Part shown: one piece after another, positions 1-5,740 of the stretch
Layout: each line of letters begins with the position of its first letter
Numbering within the stretch: position 1 is the stretch's first letter
From: Verrucomicrobiota bacterium
Lineage (GTDB): Bacteria > Verrucomicrobiota > Verrucomicrobiia > Chthoniobacterales > UBA10450
Length of the DNA: 7,806 bases
Assembly: GCA_003219225.1 (NCBI GenBank)
Contig: QHPZ01000252.1
Coordinates: 1 to 7,806, forward strand
Reading direction: 5' to 3'
Notes under the pieces: generated by a model
The model's database searches: none
What the model was told of the DNA's origin: nothing
What the model saw: the letters and a program-made list of their open reading frames with translations, nothing else
Translations under genes and position numbers: made by a program

Positions 1-508
1 TCAACAATTCGCGATCGTACTTGGCCGCTTCCGCCATCGCCGCTTCGAGCTCGCTCGCGTTTTTAACGATCACCACACCGACGGTCGAACCTTCGCGCGG
101 CGGCTTCACCACGATCGGCAAGGCAATCGTTGGGCGCTGTCCGGGTTGCATCACTTCCCATTGCGGCGTGCGCACGCCATGGGCGCGGAATTTTTCCTTC
201 GACCGAATTTTATCGAACGTAAGCCGGCTCTCTTCGACGCCGTCGCCCGTGTAATGCACGCCGCGGTCTTCGAGAATTTTCTGGAGCCGGCCGTCCTCGC
301 CGAACGTTCCGTGAATGGTCAGGAAGGCAAGATCGACATCCTGCGGGAGCTGGAAGTTTTCGTCGCGCACGTCAATATCGACGACTTCCGCGCCTAACGA
401 GCGCAGCACTTTCGTCACGCCGCGCGCGGTCGCGAGCGAAACCTCGCGCTCCGAGCCCGGCCCGCCCATCAAGACCGCAATGTTTTTGGGTAAATCTCCC
501 TGGCTCAT
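1..508 (-). CDS. ddl: D-alanine--D-alanine ligase, N-terminal part (cut by window edge)
   Basis: ATP-dependent cytoplasmic ligase that joins two D-alanines to give the dipeptide MurF adds to the peptidoglycan precursor. The first 169 residues are visible; the family is usually about 300-370 residues, so the central and C-terminal ATP-grasp parts lie beyond base 1. Seen in the translation: the N-terminal motif GGPGSEREVSL (residues 15-25, with the Glu known to act in catalysis in E. coli DdlB), HGTFGEDG (66-73), a TFDKIRSKEKF stretch (97-107) matching the conserved DK region, and VVKPPREGSTVGV (133-145), the start of the ATP-grasp fold. The ATG at 508 is the only plausible start, because an in-frame TGA lies 18 nt upstream. 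No strong Shine-Dalgarno sequence is seen. It follows the murC-murB fusion after a 78-nt gap that holds a strong hairpin. The same gene is fused to murC in Chlamydia; here it is separate. Confidence 0.95.
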   Translation of the reverse strand, partial: MSQGDLPKNIAVLMGGPGSEREVSLATARGVTKVLRSLGAEVVDIDVRDENFQLPQDVDLAFLTIHGTFGEDGRLQKILEDRGVHYTGDGVEESRLTFDKIRSKEKFRAHGVRTPQWEVMQPGQRPTIALPIVVKPPREGSTVGVVIVKNASELEAAMAEAAKYDRELL

Positions 509-536
509 GAAGTCATTCTCGCGTTTTCAAGCCGCT

Positions 537-577
537 GAGCTGGGGAGCGCGGGCGAGGCGCCCGCGCTCCCCAGCTC
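537..577 (-). repeat. Perfect 19-bp inverted repeat (hairpin) between murC-murB and ddl
   Basis: Two perfectly complementary 19-nt arms, 537-555 and 559-577, are separated by the 3 nt AGG. The stem is very GC-rich, with arm core TGGGGAGCGCGGGCG. It fills the middle of the 78-nt gap between the murC-murB stop (587) and the ddl start (508). No run of T follows on the minus strand, so it is not a typical Rho-independent terminator. It could be an mRNA processing or stability hairpin, a partial attenuator before ddl, or one copy of a dispersed palindromic (REP-like) element. The inverted repeat is seen directly; its role is not known. Confidence 0.85.
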
Positions 578-586
578 CATCCTCAT

Positions 587-2911
587 CTAATCCTCCCCCA
601 CGATTTGCACTTCGGTTTCCAACTCGAGGCCGCGCTTCGTGCGCGCGGCCGTTTGGATCCGCTCGATCAGCGCGAGCATGTCGGCCGCCGTCGCGCCGCC
701 ATCGTTCACGATAAAATTCCCGTGCACCTCCGACACGCGCGCCTGGCCGATACGCATATTTTTCAAACCGAGCTCGTCCACCAGTTTTCCCGCCGGACAA
801 CTATCCGGGTTTTTGAAAATGCAGCCCGCGCTTTTTGCGATCGGCTGGGTGCTGCGCCGCCTCTTCTGCGACTCCTGCAAATGCGCGTCAATCTCCTCGC
901 GTGGTGCAGCGGCGCCGCGAAAAGTCGCCGAAACCGCGTAATTGTTTCGCAGCAGCGGAAAGTCGCGATAGCGCACTTCGAGTTCATGTCGATCTTGCGT
1001 GTGCGGATTTCCCTCCGCATCGAGATAGTGCACGCGCGCAACTTTCTCGAACAATTGCGAGCCCATCGCGCCGGCGTTCATGCGCAGTCCGCCGCCGACA
1101 GCGCCGGGAATCCCCTCCATGAATTCGAGCCCGCCGAGTCCGGCCGAGCGCGCCGCGTAGGCGACTTCTTTCATCCCCACACCGACGCCGGCCGTAATCT
1201 CCTGCCCATCGATGTCGATCTTGTCGAACTCGCCGCCGCTTGGATGCACAACGACGCCGCGGATCCCGCCATCGCGCACGAGCAGATTCGAACCGCGGCC
1301 AATGACAAAGAGCGGCAGACTTTCGCGCCGGCAAAAACGGATCAGCTCAGCGAAGGAATTTTCACTGCGCGGCTCGACCCAGAATTGCGCCGGACCGCCG
1401 ACGCGCAATGTCGTGTGCCTGGCGAGCGGCTCATACAACCGCACGTCGCCCTCTGCGCCCACCATTTCCTTCAACTTTTCAGCGGTGACCAGGTCGGCCG
1501 CGAGGATCGACAACTGCTCGTGAATGTTTCCGGCGCCGAGGCTGAGCACAAGATCGCCGCTGTCGAGAATGTTGCCAACGTCGCGATGGACCCACTCAAA
1601 GCGCGGCTGATAACTGACGGCGCGATGCCCATGCGCTGCGATTGCGTCGGCGATAGTTTTGCCGCTGATTTCTGGGAGCGGCGTTTCGCTCGCCGGATAA
1701 ACGTCGGTCACGACGACACGATCGGCGTCATCGAACGCGCGGCCGAATTCTTCGGCCAGCGCCTTGGTGCGCGAATAGCGATGCGGCTGAAACATGGTGA
1801 GTACGCGTTTGCGTCGCATCGCGCGCGCGGTCTTAAGGGTCGCTTTGATTTCAGTGGGATGATGCCCGTAATCGTCCACCAAAAGGAAACGCGCGCTGTC
1901 GTATTTAACCTCGAATCGTCGCCGCGCGTGCTCGAATTTCCGGAGCGAAGCGGCGATTTTATCGAAAGGCACGCCGAGCTCGCTCGCCAGCGCGACCACG
2001 CCGACGGCGTTGTGAATGTTGTGCTCGCCAGGCACGTTCAACATCCCGTCTCCGAGTTTTTTGCCGCCGCGGTAAACGGAAAACGCCGAACCGAAGTCGC
2101 GCAGTTGAATGTCGCCGGCTCGGTAATCGGCCGCCGAGCCCAAACCAAAGGAAATTCCGCGCCGGCAAGATCGACATAGTCGCGTCGCGACCGGATCGTA
2201 GGCGCTGAAGAAAACGTTCCCGCTGGTTTGCTCAATCAGCTGAGCAAAAACTTTTTCGATCGCGAAAAGGTTGGAATAAAAATCGAGGTGCTCCTCTTCT
2301 ACGTTCAGAACAAGAATGTGCTCGGGATGAAATAACGCGATCGTGCCGTCGCTCTCGTCACCTTCGGCGACGAAATATTCGCCGCGCGCGTCCCAGTGCG
2401 CGTTCATGCCGAGCACCGGGATTTCCGCGCCGACGTAATGCGAGGGTTGCAGGCCGCCTGCGCGCAACACGTACGCGGCCATGGCCGAAGTGGTGGTTTT
2501 ACCGTGCATGCCAACGATGAGGATGCCGCGTTTGGCAGACATGATTGCGGCAAGAGCTTCGGCGCGGCGCACGGTCGGCTTACCCGCCGCGCGCGCACTG
2601 GCAAGAATGGGATTGTCGACGTTGATCGCCGAAGAAAAAATGACCAGTTCGGCGTCGGCTGCGTCTTCAGAACGATGCTCGAGATGAAAACGCAGACCGA
2701 GCCGCTGCAATCGCTCCGTTTCCTGCGTCGTTACTTTGTCCGAGCCGCTGACCTCGTGAGCGAGCTCGAGCAAAAGCGCGGCGAGCCCGCTCATCCCACT
2801 GCCGCCCACACCGATGAGATGAACCCGGTGGCGTTCGCGCGTGAGCCACTTCGCCAGAGCCGCCTTCGCCAGGGCTTCGCCGGCCGAGTCGACATCACGC
2901 ACGCTTTGCAT
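587..2911 (-). CDS. murC-murB: Bifunctional MurC-MurB fusion: UDP-MurNAc--L-alanine ligase / UDP-N-acetylenolpyruvoylglucosamine reductase
   Basis: A single 774-residue reading frame carries two cytoplasmic enzymes. The MurC part (about 1-470) adds L-Ala to UDP-MurNAc using ATP. It shows GVGGSGMSG (34-42), a P-loop GMHGKTTT (134-141), EGDESDG (183-189), NVEEEHLDFY (203-212), HNIHNAVG (297-304), DDYGHHPTEI (346-355), QPHRYSR (375-381) and GAGN (459-462). The MurB part (about 489-774) is the NADPH- and FAD-dependent reductase that makes UDP-MurNAc, the MurC substrate. It shows RVGGPAQFW (503-511), GRGSNLLVRDGGIRG (538-552), EGIPGAVGGG (599-608) with MNAGAMG (611-617), SAGCIFKNP (694-702) and the C-terminal LETEVQIVGE. 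Almost no linker separates the halves. The length and missing insertions suggest a type II MurB. Oddities: Cys697 sits where MurB usually has its catalytic Ser, and MurC has Met in the P-loop where Thr is usual. The ATG at 2911 lies 17 nt inside the end of murG; the frame stays open to 3016, but that extension overlaps murG and looks unlike MurC. Confidence 0.96.
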   Translation of the reverse strand: MQSVRDVDSAGEALAKAALAKWLTRERHRVHLIGVGGSGMSGLAALLLELAHEVSGSDKVTTQETERLQRLGLRFHLEHRSEDAADAELVIFSSAINVDNPILASARAAGKPTVRRAEALAAIMSAKRGILIVGMHGKTTTSAMAAYVLRAGGLQPSHYVGAEIPVLGMNAHWDARGEYFVAEGDESDGTIALFHPEHILVLNVEEEHLDFYSNLFAIEKVFAQLIEQTSGNVFFSAYDPVATRLCRSCRRGISFGLGSAADYRAGDIQLRDFGSAFSVYRGGKKLGDGMLNVPGEHNIHNAVGVVALASELGVPFDKIAASLRKFEHARRRFEVKYDSARFLLVDDYGHHPTEIKATLKTARAMRRKRVLTMFQPHRYSRTKALAEEFGRAFDDADRVVVTDVYPASETPLPEISGKTIADAIAAHGHRAVSYQPRFEWVHRDVGNILDSGDLVLSLGAGNIHEQLSILAADLVTAEKLKEMVGAEGDVRLYEPLARHTTLRVGGPAQFWVEPRSENSFAELIRFCRRESLPLFVIGRGSNLLVRDGGIRGVVVHPSGGEFDKIDIDGQEITAGVGVGMKEVAYAARSAGLGGLEFMEGIPGAVGGGLRMNAGAMGSQLFEKVARVHYLDAEGNPHTQDRHELEVRYRDFPLLRNNYAVSATFRGAAAPREEIDAHLQESQKRRRSTQPIAKSAGCIFKNPDSCPAGKLVDELGLKNMRIGQARVSEVHGNFIVNDGGATAADMLALIERIQTAARTKRGLELETEVQIVGED

Positions 2912-3992
2912 GCTCGGTGTATTTTTCCATCGTTGCAACGACGCGATTGGCTGCGTCCTTCGGCGCGAGGTGCTCGGCGCTCTCCGACATGCGGCGAAGT
3001 TTTTGTCGATCTTCAATCAGCTCCCTGATTTTGTGGGCCAGAGAGTCGTCGACGATTTGCGATTCCTTCACCAGCACGGCGGCACCCGCGCGCACGAAGA
3101 TCTCTGCGTTACGCGTCTGGTGATCATCGGTCGCGTATGGAAACGGAATCAAAATGCTGGGAAGACCGAACAACGCGAGCTCGGCCAGGCTGGCTGCTCC
3201 GGCGCGCGCGATCGCGAAATCGGCCGCGCTGTAAATTTCCTCCATCTGATGATGAAAGCATGTAACGAACGCGGGGAGGTTTTCGCGCTGGTAATTGTCG
3301 GCCACGAGGCGTTCATCGCGCGTGCCGGAAAGATGGACAACCTGCAGAGGCAGGTCGCGCAGCAACGGCATCGCTTTGATGAGCGCCTGATTGATGCCGC
3401 TCGCGCCCTGGCTGCCGCCCATCACCAGCATGGTCAAGCGATCGTGGCGCAGGCCGAGTTTCTGTCGGGCGAGTTCTCGATCGATACGCTTGAGCTCGGT
3501 GCGCACCGGCGTGCCGGTTACCTCCGTGCGCACTCGCGGAAAAAACTGCGCGCATTCTTTGAACCCAAGCAAAACGGCGCGCACCATCCGCGCTGTCAGC
3601 CGATTCGCTCTTCCCGGGACAGCGTTAGACTCATGAATGAACGTAGAGATGCCACGCAACCGGCCGGCGAGGATGGGCGCGGTAGAGGTAAACCCGCCCA
3701 TCCCGAGCACAGCCTGCGGCTTGAAGTTTTGGTAAATAGATCGGCACCGCGCCAGGCTTTCATTGAACCGGCGCAGAAAACCGAAAATCGCGGGCGAATA
3801 AAACGATGGGAACCCGATCGTCGGCAGCTTTTCAAAGCGAAATTGCGAGCGGGTGGAAAGCGCGAGCGCGTCGATTTCTTTTTCCGAGACAAAAAGCATG
3901 ACTTCATGGCCGCGCTCGTGCAGCACTTCGGCGACCGCGATGCCGGGGAAAAGATGTCCACCGGTGCCACCGCATGCGATGACGGCGTTCAT
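2895..3992 (-). CDS. murG: UDP-N-acetylglucosamine--lipid I GlcNAc transferase (MurG)
   Basis: Peripheral membrane glycosyltransferase on the cytoplasmic face. It transfers GlcNAc from UDP-GlcNAc to lipid I, giving lipid II. The product has 365 residues, normal for the family (about 350-370). Two Rossmann-like domains are evident. The N-terminal, acceptor-side half has GGTGGHLFPG (8-17), GMGGFTSTAP (97-106) and HESNAVPGRANR (120-131). The C-terminal, UDP-GlcNAc half has VTGTPVR (158-164), GGSQGASGIN (192-201), ARAGAASLAEL (262-272) and PFPYATDDHQTRNA (283-296). Small departures from the usual motifs are HESN rather than HEQN, and ARAG rather than SRAG. The ATG at 3992 was chosen because the glycine loop begins eight residues later and because it overlaps the ftsW stop as ATGA, which suggests translational coupling. 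The frame is open further upstream to 4271, but that stretch lies inside ftsW. Confidence 0.97.
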   Translation of the reverse strand: MNAVIACGGTGGHLFPGIAVAEVLHERGHEVMLFVSEKEIDALALSTRSQFRFEKLPTIGFPSFYSPAIFGFLRRFNESLARCRSIYQNFKPQAVLGMGGFTSTAPILAGRLRGISTFIHESNAVPGRANRLTARMVRAVLLGFKECAQFFPRVRTEVTGTPVRTELKRIDRELARQKLGLRHDRLTMLVMGGSQGASGINQALIKAMPLLRDLPLQVVHLSGTRDERLVADNYQRENLPAFVTCFHHQMEEIYSAADFAIARAGAASLAELALFGLPSILIPFPYATDDHQTRNAEIFVRAGAAVLVKESQIVDDSLAHKIRELIEDRQKLRRMSESAEHLAPKDAANRVVATMEKYTEHAKRA

Positions 3993-5128
3993 ATCCGAGG
4001 CGTGACGCGGGCGTGCAGAGGGATGCGGTTCTTTTGTGGCTCGAGCACCGCCTGACGATAAATATTCAAGAGCAACCCGATGCCAAACAGGCAGGCGACG
4101 AGGTTCGATCCGCCGTAGCTGATGAATGGCAAGGGCAAACCTTTGTTCGGCAACAGCGACGTTGTCACACCAATGTTGACCGCGGCCTGCAACGTGAGCA
4201 GCGACACGATCCCGCAGCCGAGGAGTAAACCGAACCGGTCCTTGGCGTGGAGCGCGATCATCATTCCGCAAACAATGATCACGACAAACAGAAAAATGAC
4301 CAGCAGGCTCACCCGGAGACCGAGCTCTTCGCCGATAATGGGAAAAATGAAGTCGGTGTGCGCGTAGGGCAGATAGAGCATTTTCTGCCGGCCGTTGCCG
4401 AGACCGAGGCCTTCCATTCCGCCGCTGCCCCAGGCGAGCAACGCCTGCATTTGCTGCAGCCCCGCATCCTGTTTGAACCGCTCCGGATCGAGAAAAGCCG
4501 CCAACCGACCCATGCGTTCGGCCATCTGCGTCGCCAGGACAAGAATGGCGCCAAGTCCGGCAAATGCCACCGAACCGAGTAGGATCGGATTGGCTCCGGC
4601 CACGAACATGACCACGAAAGCAGTCGCGCCGAGGAGCACGGTCGTGCCAAGATCAACCTCGCACAAAATGAGTGCGAGCAGCAGGGCTGTGATCGCGAGC
4701 GGAAGCGCAAAGCCGAGCAGAACGCCTGCGCTCTCTTTTTCGTAGCGTGAAAACCAGGCGGCGAGAAAAAACACGGCCGCGATCTTGGCGAGCTCCGACG
4801 GTTGAAAACCGATTTGACCCCAGCCGACCCAGCGGCGGGAGCCGTTGATACGCAGGCCGATGTGGGGAACGAAACACAGCGTCAGCGCAACCAAAGCGAG
4901 CAGGAACCAGATCCACCAAGTCCGTTGCCAGAAATGGTAATCGATGAGCGCGGCGGCACCGCAAAGCACCAGACCGATGCCGATCCAGACCGCCTGACGA
5001 CGAATAAAAAAATAGACGTCGCCATGCTTGTTCTGCGCGAATGCGCTCGTGCTAAAAAGCATCACGATCCCGATGACGAGCATCGCGAGCACGGCGAGGA
5101 ATAAAATGTAGGCGCTCTTACGATGCAT
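3989..5128 (-). CDS. ftsW: SEDS-family septal peptidoglycan glycosyltransferase FtsW
   Basis: Polytopic inner-membrane protein of the SEDS family. It polymerises lipid II into glycan strands at the division septum, normally with a class B penicillin-binding protein (FtsI). The product has 379 residues, typical in length, with about ten hydrophobic segments. Conserved landmarks are NGSRRWVGWGQIGFQPSELAK (95-115, quoted only in part by key residues R98, W100, P110, E112, K115), DLGTTV (159-164), PYAHTDFIFPIIGEELG (254-270) with Asp259 at the position of the family's catalytic Asp, and the PFISYGGSN signature (334-342). Position between the LysM gene and murG in a dcw cluster favours FtsW over its paralogue RodA. 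The ATG at 5128 follows the LysM stop after 31 nt; the Shine-Dalgarno sequence is weak. The stop TGA overlaps the murG ATG. The C-terminal tail (about 356-379) is short and basic. Confidence 0.95.
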   Translation of the reverse strand: MHRKSAYILFLAVLAMLVIGIVMLFSTSAFAQNKHGDVYFFIRRQAVWIGIGLVLCGAAALIDYHFWQRTWWIWFLLALVALTLCFVPHIGLRINGSRRWVGWGQIGFQPSELAKIAAVFFLAAWFSRYEKESAGVLLGFALPLAITALLLALILCEVDLGTTVLLGATAFVVMFVAGANPILLGSVAFAGLGAILVLATQMAERMGRLAAFLDPERFKQDAGLQQMQALLAWGSGGMEGLGLGNGRQKMLYLPYAHTDFIFPIIGEELGLRVSLLVIFLFVVIIVCGMMIALHAKDRFGLLLGCGIVSLLTLQAAVNIGVTTSLLPNKGLPLPFISYGGSNLVACLFGIGLLLNIYRQAVLEPQKNRIPLHARVTPRI

Positions 5129-5159
5129 CGTCAGATCGACATCTTCGCAGCGACGTGGC

Positions 5160-5678
5160 TCATTCGTCGGTTCTCTTTCCTTTAACGGTTTTGCTCGGGA
5201 TCAGCAGTTTTTGCCCGACGCGCAGTTTGCGCGGGTCGTCGATGTGATTGAGCGCGATTAGTTCGTCGTATGAAACTTTCAATTTGCGCGCGATCGTGAC
5301 CGGATTGTCGCCCTTCGCGACGACGTAGGTCCTGTGCGACTCATGCGTCGCATCCTCGAGCGGCAACGCGCGCTTGATGTGCTCGCCGGTTGAGACTGAA
5401 GTGATCGGGCGGGGCGACGCGGCCGGCGCGACGCCGACGTAAGTCGGCGAGGAGGAGGCCTGACGCGCCTTAATCGCGTTGAAAGCGATAATCCCCGACA
5501 CCGCTACGACGTGGAGCAGCAAAACGATCAGCAGCGCGCGCGACAATTTCATGTTCGGCTCCGACAGCTCTTCGTAATCGGCCGCGCTCGCGCGCATGGA
5601 ACGGCGCGTTGCGGTCGCGCGCAGTTTCCGGCCACGTTTGCGCGAGCGGAGCACCCGAAACTGTTGAAACAGTTTCAC
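5160..5678 (-). CDS. Single-pass membrane protein with one C-terminal LysM domain (dcw-cluster LysM protein)
   Basis: Probable peptidoglycan-binding membrane protein of 172 residues from the GTG start at 5678. Layout: a very basic N-terminal region (1-30) with an acidic patch DYEELSEP (34-41), one hydrophobic segment (about 46-67, SRALLIVLLLHVVAV), a Ser/Pro/Ala-rich linker (72-95), then one LysM domain (about 117-161, with YVVAKGDNPVTIARKL at the start and VGQKLLIPS at the end). The positive charges before the membrane segment suggest the N-terminus is in the cytoplasm and the LysM domain is in the periplasm. No peptidase, amidase or transglycosylase domain is present, so it is more likely a wall anchor or scaffold than an enzyme. 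The start is uncertain: the GTG keeps the operon compact, but the ATG at 5552 (130 residues) has a better ribosome binding site. In Chlamydia an nlpD-like LysM gene holds the same place between murD and ftsW, which supports a conserved role in wall synthesis or division (inference). Confidence 0.85.
   Translation of the reverse strand: MKLFQQFRVLRSRKRGRKLRATATRRSMRASAADYEELSEPNMKLSRALLIVLLLHVVAVSGIIAFNAIKARQASSSPTYVGVAPAASPRPITSVSTGEHIKRALPLEDATHESHRTYVVAKGDNPVTIARKLKVSYDELIALNHIDDPRKLRVGQKLLIPSKTVKGKRTDE
5559..5562 (-). promoter_or_regulatory. Shine-Dalgarno GGAG before an alternative LysM start (ATG at 5552)
   Basis: On the minus strand GGAG is followed by six bases and then ATG at 5552. 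This spacing is close to ideal, and better than the GGGAG that lies about 17 nt before the GTG at 5678. If this start is used, the LysM protein begins at MKLSRALLIV, almost directly with its membrane segment, and loses the basic cytoplasmic tail of 42 residues. Confidence 0.45.
5657..5676 (-). repeat. Short perfect inverted repeat overlapping the LysM GTG start
   Basis: Two 9-nt arms, 5657-5665 (GAAACTGTT on the plus strand) and 5668-5676 (AACAGTTTC), surround 2 nt. In the mRNA this would fold as an 8-bp stem with a UUCA loop. It begins at the last base of the GTG start codon at 5678-5676, so folding could limit access to that start. It could also be an operator-like palindrome or chance; function is not known. 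Confidence 0.5.
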
Positions 5679-5740
5679 CGCAGTAATGGTTCGCTCTCCC
5701 CTCGCTTCAGCGAGGTGTTAATGAGAAAAGGCGGATTCAT
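5675..5740 (-). other. 21-codon mini-ORF bridging murD and the LysM gene
   Basis: An ATG at 5740 overlaps the murD stop as ATGA. The frame runs 21 codons (MNPPFLINTS at the start, SEPLLR at the end) to a TGA that overlaps the LysM GTG as GTGA. A small frame with exact 4-nt overlaps at both ends could carry ribosomes from murD to the LysM gene, or act as a leader. The peptide resembles nothing I recognise, and a chance frame of this size is quite possible. Confidence 0.2.
5700..5715 (-). repeat. Short perfect inverted repeat between murD and the LysM gene
   Basis: Seven-nt arms 5700-5706 and 5709-5715 (CCTCGCT / AGCGAGG on the plus strand) are separated by 2 nt. As RNA this gives a stable GC-rich stem closed by a UGAA loop. 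On the minus strand it is followed at once by the purine-rich GGGAGAG at about 5701-5694. No T-run follows, so it is not a classical terminator. It is one of two hairpins in the only sizeable gap of this operon. Confidence 0.45.

Noticed and set aside
537..577. Reading the long hairpin as a Rho-independent terminator
   Set aside because: No T-rich tract follows the stem on the minus strand, and ddl continues in the same direction right after it.
513..800. A 95-codon minus-strand frame across the end of murC-murB and the hairpin
   Set aside because: It is out of frame with the MurB C-terminus, very rich in Arg and Gly, and partly made of the palindrome; there is no sign of a real gene.
605..2179. 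A 524-codon open frame on the plus strand, antisense to the MurC-MurB gene
   Set aside because: The opposite strand carries full MurC and MurB motif sets. The plus-strand translation is rich in Arg, Ala and His, has no recognisable domain, and is the usual shadow of GC-biased codons.
2912..3016. N-terminal extension of the MurC-MurB frame up to an ATG at 3016
   Set aside because: It lies inside the coding end of murG, and its translation is Arg/Ser-rich and unlike any MurC. The ATG at 2911 gives a normal MurC N-terminus.
2841..4055. A 404-codon open frame on the plus strand, antisense to murG
   Set aside because: It covers the complete murG gene on the other strand, runs across two gene junctions, and shows no known motif; it is a codon-bias shadow.
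3993..4271. N-terminal extension of the murG frame up to 4271
   Set aside because: It overlaps the conserved C-terminal part of ftsW, while the glycine-rich loop that begins MurG lies just after the ATG at 3992.
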